Shown in pieces: positions 27,499 to 35,203 of a stretch of DNA of 50,230 bases. Location: NCBI GenBank assembly GCA_002723415.1, contig PBOA01000016.1, positions 41,526 through 91,755 on the forward strand, in the 5' to 3' direction. How positions within the stretch are numbered: the stretch's first letter is position 1; each line of letters begins with the position of its first letter. The notes beneath the pieces are model-generated. The model saw nothing but the letters and a program-made list of their open reading frames with translations. It was not told the origin of the DNA and did no database searches. The position numbers and the translations under genes are program-made. The stretch comes from Chloroflexota bacterium (GTDB lineage Bacteria > Chloroflexota > Dehalococcoidia > Lucifugimonadales > GCA-002723415).

Positions 27499-28428
27499 TT
27501 ATTTAGTTCTAGGATTAAAAACATCATTTAAAGAATCCCCTAATATATTCCAACAAAGTAATAATAAAGATGAAATTAGGCCGGGGCCAATTAACATCCA
27601 AGGATAATTTCTAATAACTGATAAATTTCCAGTTTCACTAAGCATTACACCTAAACTAGGTCTCGGTGGTTGAACACCCAAACCTAAAAATCCAAGTATT
27701 ATTTCAGTTCCAACAAATACTCCCATACTCATAGTTGTTGTCACAATAATTGTACTCATAACATTAGGTAAAACATGCAAAAATAAAATTCTTCTATTAG
27801 AACATCCAATAGCTTTTGCTGATTCAATAAATTCAGACTTCTGTAATGTTAAAACTTGTCCTCTAACAAATCTTGACATCCCATACCAACTAAAAGCTAC
27901 TAATGCAAAAGAAATAATCAGATAATCAGCAATTCCGCTTCTAAGTAAGCCTTCAAAAAATGTTCTATCTTCAATGTATACTATCCAGTTAACTACTCTA
28001 GGTCGAATAGTAGCAACTAATAATATTATTAAAAATATGTCAGGGAATGATGCAAATATTTCACCTGATCTTTGAATTAATGCATCAGCCCATTTCCCGT
28101 AATAACCAGAAATCAATCCAAGAGTAACTCCAATAAAAATACTTCCGCTTATAATTGATATTAATGTAATTATTAAAGAATTTTGCACCCCCCAAAATAC
28201 TCTTGTTAAAATGTCTCTACCTGCATTATCAGTACCTAACCAATGTTGAAAACTTGGGGATGATCTAATCATTGTTAGATCTTGTGTATCATATCCATAT
28301 GGAGAAATCCATTCAATAAATATAGAAATTAAATATATTAGTATTAATAATAAAATTGATATTATTGCTAGCTTTTTACGATATAACCTTGCTAAAGATT
28401 TTTCTAAATGTCCTTGATTAGTATTCAT
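27499..28428 (-). CDS. Peptide-type ABC transporter permease (DppC-like)
   Basis: Seen: 309 residues from the ATG at 28428, seven bases after the dppB-like stop; an ATG 14 codons upstream would overlap that gene and adds residues untypical of DppC. An N-terminal helix (about 20-42) is followed by LGTDNAGRDILTRVFWG, the DppC signature, and five further helices. The ATPase-contact loop is ESAKAIGCSNRRILFLHVLPN. Known: one of two inner permeases of a dipeptide/oligopeptide/nickel-type importer. It is the last gene of a three-gene set with a permease and a binding protein; no ATPase genes are adjacent, so the system may share the ATPases encoded at 45196-47240. Confidence 0.9.
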   Translation of the reverse strand: MNTNQGHLEKSLARLYRKKLAIISILLLILIYLISIFIEWISPYGYDTQDLTMIRSSPSFQHWLGTDNAGRDILTRVFWGVQNSLIITLISIISGSIFIGVTLGLISGYYGKWADALIQRSGEIFASFPDIFLIILLVATIRPRVVNWIVYIEDRTFFEGLLRSGIADYLIISFALVAFSWYGMSRFVRGQVLTLQKSEFIESAKAIGCSNRRILFLHVLPNVMSTIIVTTTMSMGVFVGTEIILGFLGLGVQPPRPSLGVMLSETGNLSVIRNYPWMLIGPGLISSLLLLCWNILGDSLNDVFNPRTK

Positions 28429-28435
28429 ATAATGA

Positions 28436-29365
28436 TTAATTATATCTAATTCTAGGATCAACAAAGGCATATAATATATCAGCTAAAAGGTTTGCTAATA
28501 CAAATACCGTAGAACCAATTAATGTAAATGCTAATATTACTGGATAGTCTCTATTAAATATAGAATCTATTAAAAAATTACCTACCCCAGGGAACCCTAG
28601 TATCCTTTCAACAATAAAACTTGTAGTCAACATACCTGCTAAAGAAAAAGATGTAAGGGTAATAATTGGAATCAAGGCATTTTTTAATATATGCCTAACG
28701 TTTATTTTATAACTAGATAATCCTTTTGCATGAGCAGTGCGTATAAAATCTTGTCCTAATACATCTAATGTAGATGCGCGCATTAATCTCATAAATACAC
28801 ATGACCCTGGTATTCCTAATGCAAATGCTGGTAATAACATTCTTAAATCCCAAAATCCTCCCCATCCAGAACATGGTATTAAATTCATAGTCAAGCATGA
28901 CAACCTTAAAAGGTATGGAATTGTCACCATAACTGGAATAGACATAGAAACAATGAATATTGTGACTATAGTTGGGTCAATCCATGACCCTTGCTTATAA
29001 GCTATAAAAAACCCAATAGTTATACCAATCAAAATACTTACTATCATAGCTGATATGTTTACTTGAAAGGAAACCCAAATTTTCGAGGCTAAAAGTGAAC
29101 TAACAGATCTACCTCTATGTCTTAAACTTTCTCCAAAATCACCTTTTAAAGCACCATTCATATAATCCAAATATTGAATTATAATAGGTCTATCTAAACC
29201 AAGAGATTCTCTTAAGTTTAGGGCTTTTTCTTCAGTGTATTTGTTGCCTAACATTACAACAACTGGATCTCCTGGTCCATATGTTCCTAGAATAAATGTA
29301 ATAAAAGAAATAACAAATAATAAAAAAGGTAACCAAATTAAACGTCGAATAATATAAATTAACAT
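28436..29365 (-). CDS. Peptide-type ABC transporter permease (DppB-like)
   Basis: Seen: 309 residues from the ATG at 29365 (GAGTG seven bases upstream; a GTG three codons earlier would put this site inside the gene). It has six membrane helices. The DppB features are MLIYIIRRLIWLPFLLFVISFITF, then GPGDPVVVMLG, a YLDYMNGALKGDFGESL segment, and the coupling motif FIRTAHAKGLSSYKINVRHILKNALIP. It ends with the family's typical DPRIRYN. Known: pairs with the DppC-type permease encoded next. The binding-protein gene lies 49 bases upstream in the same direction. Confidence 0.92.
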   Translation of the reverse strand: MLIYIIRRLIWLPFLLFVISFITFILGTYGPGDPVVVMLGNKYTEEKALNLRESLGLDRPIIIQYLDYMNGALKGDFGESLRHRGRSVSSLLASKIWVSFQVNISAMIVSILIGITIGFFIAYKQGSWIDPTIVTIFIVSMSIPVMVTIPYLLRLSCLTMNLIPCSGWGGFWDLRMLLPAFALGIPGSCVFMRLMRASTLDVLGQDFIRTAHAKGLSSYKINVRHILKNALIPIITLTSFSLAGMLTTSFIVERILGFPGVGNFLIDSIFNRDYPVILAFTLIGSTVFVLANLLADILYAFVDPRIRYN

Positions 29366-29414
29366 TAATATCACTCAATATAAATAAATATAATATAAAT
29401 ACAATATAATATAT

Positions 29415-31142
29415 TTATTCCTGAATATCTATATATACATACCTAAGTTTTGGTATAACCATAGGAGTAAGAAAATAATCTTTGATATATGGTTTAAGTA
29501 AAATATATCTTTCCCCTGCAAACCAAAGTGGTATCCATGGAGAATCATTAACTAGACGTTGTTCAATGTCATTATAAATCTTTATGCGTTTTTCATAATC
29601 AATTTCAGTCCTAGCTTCTTCAATTAAAGCGTCTATATTTTTATTACTATAACCTCCATGATTTAATTCACTATCTGTATGAAATAATATATCTAGAAAA
29701 TCTTGAGGATCAGGGTAATCTGCTTCCCAACCTAAGCCACCAAAGGCTTGGAATTTACGATTTTGTAAATCTTCTAAATAAGTAGCCCATTCAACTTGTT
29801 GTATTTCAACTTCGACACCTAATCCTTCAGACCACATGTTTAATATTACTTCAAGATCAATTCCAATATTACCACCACTTCCAGGTACTGTTAAAACTAT
29901 TCTATCTCTCTGATTTGGATCTAAATATTTAGATTTGCTTAGATACTCTTTAGCTAAATCAAGATCATATTCTAAACCTTTTAAATCATTTTGATAACCT
30001 GGAAATCCAGGTGGTAATATTCCATATGCAGGAATAACTAAATCAGATAAAACTTCTGTAGCAATTAAAGGTTTATTAATCGCATAAGTTAAAGCCTTTC
30101 TAAAGTACACATCATCAAAAGGATTCACATTTGTATTAAATCCAATATAGCTTATTGAAAACGATGGTGGAGCTACTACAATCTCTTTGTTCAATGGATT
30201 CGTTGAGTCTAAAACCCTTTCAATATCTAGCATACCTACACCAGTTATATCAATTTCATCATTTTCATACATAGCCATCGATTGCCCACCAGCTAAATTC
30301 ATAACAACTCTATTCAACTTTGGAGCCCCTAAATGATAGTTTTGATTTTTTTCTAATATCAATCTTTCTCCAACTTTATATTCTTTGAGTTTAAAAGGTC
30401 CAGCACCATTAGGTTTATCTGCCCAATTACTTCCTCCGTTTAATACATTGTCTTTATCCAAAACATAAGCTGTTGGATATGTTAATTTTGCCAAGAAGTA
30501 AGCTTTAGGTTTATCTATTGTTATTTGTAAAGTTTGATCATCTATAACTTTAATACCTGAAATATCATTAGTAACTCCATTTAAAACATCCTTTACTCCA
30601 ACAATATCCTTTAAATAAGTGTCAGCTACAGGAGAAGCTGTTTTTGGGTTGGCAGCTCTTTCAAAAGACCATTTGAAATCATTGGCAGTTATTTTTTTTC
30701 CATTATGAAATACTGCATCATCCCTAATAATAAAACTATAAGTTAGTAAATCACTGGATAGCTCCCAAGACTCAGCAATATCAGGAATAATTTCAAGTTG
30801 AGGGTTTAAAGTAACTAAGCCTGAATGTATTTCAACTACAATTCCAGAGGAAGTTGTATCTGAGCTTAAATGCGGATCTAATGTAGGAGGATCTGACCAT
30901 AACCTTCTTAAAATACCACCAGTCTGAATTTTTGAATCAGCTTTATTATCATTAACTATATCTAAATCTTTATTTTCTAAAGAATCATCGTTATTAGATT
31001 CATTAATCTGAGATATATTTTCATCTGTTTTTGAATTGATTTCTTGAGAAGTACCTTGTCCAGTTAAACTACAAGAAAGAGTTAATAGTAAAAGATTTAT
31101 TATTAAAGATAGTTTAATAAATGCTAAAAAATACTTGATCAT
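29415..31142 (-). CDS. Solute-binding lipoprotein of a peptide-type ABC importer (SBP_bac_5)
   Basis: Seen: 575 residues. The lipoprotein signal peptide ends LTLSC (Cys 24), and a Ser/Asn/Asp-rich linker of about 50 residues follows. The family-5 binding-protein fold begins GGILRRLWSDPPTLDPHLSSD, with ESWELSSDLLTYSFIIRDDAVFHNG and YAINKPLI. GGGGGC-like purine sequence upstream of the ATG serves as ribosome site. Known: this family binds peptides, nickel, or other solutes; the ligand cannot be read off. Transcribed ahead of its two permeases. Confidence 0.92.
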   Translation of the reverse strand: MIKYFLAFIKLSLIINLLLLTLSCSLTGQGTSQEINSKTDENISQINESNNDDSLENKDLDIVNDNKADSKIQTGGILRRLWSDPPTLDPHLSSDTTSSGIVVEIHSGLVTLNPQLEIIPDIAESWELSSDLLTYSFIIRDDAVFHNGKKITANDFKWSFERAANPKTASPVADTYLKDIVGVKDVLNGVTNDISGIKVIDDQTLQITIDKPKAYFLAKLTYPTAYVLDKDNVLNGGSNWADKPNGAGPFKLKEYKVGERLILEKNQNYHLGAPKLNRVVMNLAGGQSMAMYENDEIDITGVGMLDIERVLDSTNPLNKEIVVAPPSFSISYIGFNTNVNPFDDVYFRKALTYAINKPLIATEVLSDLVIPAYGILPPGFPGYQNDLKGLEYDLDLAKEYLSKSKYLDPNQRDRIVLTVPGSGGNIGIDLEVILNMWSEGLGVEVEIQQVEWATYLEDLQNRKFQAFGGLGWEADYPDPQDFLDILFHTDSELNHGGYSNKNIDALIEEARTEIDYEKRIKIYNDIEQRLVNDSPWIPLWFAGERYILLKPYIKDYFLTPMVIPKLRYVYIDIQE

Positions 31143-31223
31143 ATTATGCCCCCATTTATATATTAATTATATATTAAATTAAATAAATTCAATTAGTATT
31201 ATTACCTATATATAATATCAATC

Positions 31224-32316
31224 TCAAATATTATGATTTAAATAAGCCTTCATAAATCCTAAAATATTACCATCTAATATATTATCTGGATCTGATGATT
31301 CAAAATTAGTTCTATGGTCTTTAACCATTTTATATGGATGTAAAACATAACTTCTAATTTGGTTACCCCACTCAGCAGATATATGTTCACCTTTTAAAGA
31401 TTTTTTTTCTTTTTCTTGAATTTGAAGTGCTCTGTCTTCTAATCTAGCATATAAAATTTTAATAGCAATTTCTTTGTTTTGAACTAGTGATCTTTCATTT
31501 TGACAAGTAACTTTAATTCCTGTTGGAATATGAGTAATACGAATTGCAGTAGAATTTTTTTGTACACTTTGCCCTCCTGCACCTCCAGCACGGAACACGT
31601 CAATTTTTAATTCATTTTGATTAATTTGTATATTTAATTCATTATCTGATTCTGGAAGAATTTCTACTAGTGCAAATGATGTATGTCTAGCATGATCTGA
31701 ATCAAATGGAGATAAACGTACTAATCTATGCACTCCTTTTTCTGATTTTAAATATCCATAAGCATGAATACCTGATATTTGTATTACTACACTTTTAATA
31801 CCTGATTCTTCACCTGAAGAAATATCTAAGATTTCTTGACTGAAATCATACCTTTCAGCCCACCTTAAATACATTCTCATCAACATTTCTGTCCAATCCT
31901 GAGAATCAACTCCTCCTGCACCTGCATGAATTGCTAATATTACATTATTTTTATCATATTTACCTGAAAATAAGAGTTCATGTTTAGAATCTTCTATTTT
32001 AGAATTTATTTTACAAATATCCAATTCGATTTCAGATAAAATAACATTATCATTTTCATCTTTAGCAATAATGTATAATTCTTTTAAATTACTAATTTCA
32101 GAATAAATATTAGACCAATAATTAACTTTACTTTTTAAATCAGAGAAATTTTTCATCTTTTCTCTAGCTAATTTTGGTGCATTCCAAAATTCAGGTGCAC
32201 CAATTTCTTTTTCTAATAAAACTACTTCTTTTTTCTTTGAATCGAAATCAAAGACGCACCAATATTTCAGAAAGTTTATTATCTAAATCATTAATTTTTT
32301 GTAAAATATTTTTCAT
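31224..32316 (-). CDS. prfB: Peptide chain release factor 2, with programmed +1 frameshift
   Basis: Seen: a 22-codon opening frame (ATG at 32316, ending ...VRL) meets TGA at 32250-32248. Skipping one base after CTT gives DFDSKKKEVVLLEKEIGAPE and continues in frame to the stop, 363 residues in all, normal for RF2. The longer part holds the SPF codon-reading motif (RLSPFDSDHA) and the GGQ catalytic loop (GAGGQSVQKN). Known: RF2 recognises TGA and TAA, and its own TGA frameshift self-regulates synthesis in most bacteria. A conventional start at 32156 would miss the N-terminal domain. It follows the CocE-type gene in the same direction. Confidence 0.95.
32248..32260 (-). promoter_or_regulatory. 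prfB +1 frameshift site (CTT TGA)
   Basis: The slippery Leu codon CTT (32253-32251) is followed by in-frame TGA (32250-32248) at codon 23. A weak internal Shine-Dalgarno-like GGTG (32260-32257) stands three bases before CTT, the same spacing as the stimulatory element in Escherichia coli. The base after TGA is T, not the usual C, also a poor termination context. Confidence 0.93.
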
Positions 32317-32349
32317 TGTATTTACTCGACTTAAATCTATTTAGTTTTA

Positions 32350-34188
32350 TTATTGCAAAGGTAAAACAATATAAGATGAATTATCTAGAGAATGATAAAT
32401 TTTCTGGTTTGCTATAACATATTCTCTATCTAAACCTAAAGGTCCCCCTGTATTATGATTAACATCAAATCTAGGCCAATTACTACTACTTATATGTAAC
32501 CCTAATTTATGATTTTTTTTAATTAAAATAGAAGTTGGATATAATTCAAATTCTATAGAATAAATTTTATTCGGAATCATAAATTCTGGATTTTGATAAC
32601 TATTCCTATAGCGACATCTCATAATTGAATCAGTTATATTTAGAGCAAGACCATTAGAATAATTCTGAGAAGAAGGATGGATATCTAATAATTTAGCAGT
32701 AAAATCTGTATCAATTGCTGATGACGAAACAAATAATTTTATTTTAATTGGTCCAGTAATTTCGAAGTCTTTTTGTAAAATTTCCGTTTCGAATGACAAA
32801 ACATCATGTCTAGATTTTAAAGGCAAATTATCTTTAGATCCTACAAACCTTGAACTAGACACCTGGTTGTACCCTCCAGGCTCCATATAACCTGATGCAG
32901 CAGAAATACCACCACCTATAGTGGGTACAGGATCTTTTGGGTCAAAAGTAAATGACGAAAATTCTATATCTGTTGTTTTTGGTTTATCTACTGATAATTT
33001 TCCATTAGAATTTAAGTAATAATTCGTAAATGAAGTATTTGGTATTGGCCAATCAACAGATGATTTCCAAACACCCCCTTGGTGAATTAATTCATCTGTA
33101 AATGGGTTTTCTCTTTTAAGATTGCCATCACCTCCACCCATAGTAAAGTATCTTACTGGTTCCCCTTCAGAAAAAGATGTATACATACCTTTCATATATT
33201 TATCAAACCATGAAAGTTTTAAATCATTAAAATTAATCTGAGAATCATTTCCAAAATCTAAATCCCCCGAAAAAGTAACTTCATATTGACCATGAGTCCA
33301 AGGTCCCATTAACAAATACTGATCAGTTTTTTTAATTTTGCTTAATTTAATATATGATTCACAAGTATTTCTAGCATAAGAATCATACCAACCTCCTAAA
33401 TATAATGTAGGAACATCTGAATGATTATCATAATATTTATCTGGGGAATAACCTCTTTTATGCCAATATTCACTATATTCTCCATGTGTTTGTATATCAA
33501 TAGCCCATTTTTCATAACTAGGTAATCTATTCAAAATAGTAGTACCTTTTCTAAGAGGAAATTTATTTATTATACTTTCCATATCTTCGTTATAAATTCT
33601 AATAAGTTCGTTTCTTAAACCAGGGTCTTGTAAAGCTTCTTTACTTGAGGCTGCCATTCTAAATATATAAATTAAAAACCTTTGCTCAACTGTGCCATTA
33701 TGGCGCATAGAACTATGAAAATAATTTGAAGCACCTACATCTATAATCATCGTAGATAGATGCGGTGGATTTAAAGTAGCTAATGCTGCTTGGTCACTAC
33801 CAGCATAAGAACCACCCATAGTTCCAATTTTTCCGTTAGACCAATTCTGTTCAGCTAACCATTCAACAGTATCATGTCCATCTTCAGCCTCATCAGCAAA
33901 TGCATACCACTCACCTTCAGATTCAAATCTACCTCTAACATCTTGTATAACACAAACATACCCCCTTCTTGCAAAGTAATTACCTTTATAATGAGCTCGT
34001 GATGCTGTTTTATCGTATGGAGTTCTTTCTAAAATTACAGGAAAGGGCCCAGGCAATTTTTGACCATTAATTGATGGAAAAAAAATATCTGCAGAAAGTT
34101 TTATACCATCTCTCATTAGCATCTTAACATCTTTATCACATACAGATGAATATTCCTGAAATGATCCTTTATAGCAATCCTTAACCAT
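32350..34188 (-). CDS. CocE/NonD-family alpha/beta hydrolase (X-Pro dipeptidyl-peptidase-like)
   Basis: Seen: 612 residues, ATG preceded by AAAGGA. The N-terminal alpha/beta-hydrolase domain opens with MLMRDGIKLSADIFFP and RTPYDK. The nucleophile motif GGSYAGSDQAA puts Ser at 127, and Asp (YLGGWYDSY) and His (GPWTHGQY) follow. A jelly-roll C-terminal domain spans about 390-600. No signal peptide. Known: family members include cocaine esterase, glutaryl-acylase-like and X-Pro dipeptidyl peptidases. Inference: a cytoplasmic acyl- or peptidyl-hydrolase acting on imported peptides or amides; the true substrate is unknown. Confidence 0.9.
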   Translation of the reverse strand: MVKDCYKGSFQEYSSVCDKDVKMLMRDGIKLSADIFFPSINGQKLPGPFPVILERTPYDKTASRAHYKGNYFARRGYVCVIQDVRGRFESEGEWYAFADEAEDGHDTVEWLAEQNWSNGKIGTMGGSYAGSDQAALATLNPPHLSTMIIDVGASNYFHSSMRHNGTVEQRFLIYIFRMAASSKEALQDPGLRNELIRIYNEDMESIINKFPLRKGTTILNRLPSYEKWAIDIQTHGEYSEYWHKRGYSPDKYYDNHSDVPTLYLGGWYDSYARNTCESYIKLSKIKKTDQYLLMGPWTHGQYEVTFSGDLDFGNDSQINFNDLKLSWFDKYMKGMYTSFSEGEPVRYFTMGGGDGNLKRENPFTDELIHQGGVWKSSVDWPIPNTSFTNYYLNSNGKLSVDKPKTTDIEFSSFTFDPKDPVPTIGGGISAASGYMEPGGYNQVSSSRFVGSKDNLPLKSRHDVLSFETEILQKDFEITGPIKIKLFVSSSAIDTDFTAKLLDIHPSSQNYSNGLALNITDSIMRCRYRNSYQNPEFMIPNKIYSIEFELYPTSILIKKNHKLGLHISSSNWPRFDVNHNTGGPLGLDREYVIANQKIYHSLDNSSYIVLPLQ

Positions 34189-34235
34189 ATTTTTTCCTTT
34201 CTAAATTTACAAAATTTACTATATTATACAACCTA

Positions 34236-34309
34236 TCGGGGAGACTGGATTTGAACCAGCGACCCCCTGCACCCCATGCAGGTGCGCTACCAAGCTGCGC
34301 CACTCCCCG
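34236..34309 (-). tRNA. tRNA-Pro (anticodon GGG)
   Basis: A full cloverleaf reads on the minus strand from 34309. The acceptor CGGGGAG pairs with CTCCCCG, the D arm is GGCGCAGCTTGGTAGCGC, the anticodon stem CCTGC/GCAGG has loop ATGGGGT, and the T arm is GCTGGTTCAAATCCAGT-like. Discriminator A; CCA is not encoded, unlike the tRNA-Arg gene in this window. Confidence 0.96.
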
Positions 34310-34345
34310 GATCATTAGAATAATATAGTTTAATTTTAAATTCAA

Positions 34346-35200
34346 TTATAATTTAAATAATCTTCTATTATGAAATAAATATTGATTGGCATAACCAGCA
34401 TGTTTTCTAAAATATTTTTGAGCTTTCATTCTAACTTTAATAATATTTGTTTTCTCTTGTATATTAAAATATTTTTCTTTTAAAACTCTTTGAATCCATA
34501 CATCAACAGGAAAAGCTTCAGTTTGATCTAATGAAAATAATAAAACACAATTAGCAACTTTATCACCCACACCAGGAATCTTAATTAAAATATCTAAAGC
34601 TTCTTCATAATTTATACTGCGCAATTTTTTTAAATTGATTTGTTCTAACGCTATAATTTTAGCAGCTTCAAGTACATAAGGAGCTCTAAAACCTAAACCT
34701 AAATTCCTTAATTTTTGTTCAGTAGTATTAGATAACATTTTAGCTGAAGGAAAAGAATATCTCTCAAATCCATTAAAAGTTATCTTATTGCCATATTCAA
34801 TACTTATATCTTCAATGTTTTTTGATATTCTTTTGATATTTGAATTACTAGAACATATAAATGATATTAAACATTCCCATGGGTCTTGCCTAAGTATTTT
34901 CATTCCTCTATATTTTTCAATAGCTGAATTAATATATATATCTTTTGATATATATCTATATACTTCATCTAAATTTTCATCTAATTTTAAATAATCAATT
35001 ATATGGTTTTTAATAGATTCAGAATTGCTTGAAGATTCTAATTTAATAGTATTATGTTTTTGAGATAAACAAATAATATCATTTCCAATTACACCCTGAT
35101 AAAATAATTCATCATCTAAATATTCTTTTATCCATCTAAATGATTGTCCACTTTCTAAAGTATATTGCAAATCAAATGGTGAAGTATAATTTATTAACAA
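34346..35200 (-). CDS. OGG1-type 8-oxoguanine DNA glycosylase/lyase
   Basis: Seen: 284 residues from a TTG start three bases after the helicase stop. The N-terminal domain has the OGG1 signature LESGQSFRW. HhH-GPD follows with DPWECLISFICSSNSNI, LGLGFRAPYV and the hairpin IPGVGDKVANC, in which Lys 214 is the expected Schiff-base residue; Asp 233 in FPVDVW lies 19 residues on, the same spacing as Lys249/Asp268 of human OGG1. Known: bifunctional removal of 8-oxoguanine opposite C. OGG1 proper is commoner in eukaryotes; a minority of bacteria have it. Likely translationally coupled to the helicase gene. Confidence 0.9.
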   Translation of the reverse strand: MLINYTSPFDLQYTLESGQSFRWIKEYLDDELFYQGVIGNDIICLSQKHNTIKLESSSNSESIKNHIIDYLKLDENLDEVYRYISKDIYINSAIEKYRGMKILRQDPWECLISFICSSNSNIKRISKNIEDISIEYGNKITFNGFERYSFPSAKMLSNTTEQKLRNLGLGFRAPYVLEAAKIIALEQINLKKLRSINYEEALDILIKIPGVGDKVANCVLLFSLDQTEAFPVDVWIQRVLKEKYFNIQEKTNIIKVRMKAQKYFRKHAGYANQYLFHNRRLFKL

Positions 35201-35203
35201 TTT

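Noticed and set aside
31224..32156. RF2 as a gene starting at 32156, or as a pseudogene
   Set aside because: The upstream frame and CTT TGA site restore the full N-terminal domain by the known +1 frameshift.
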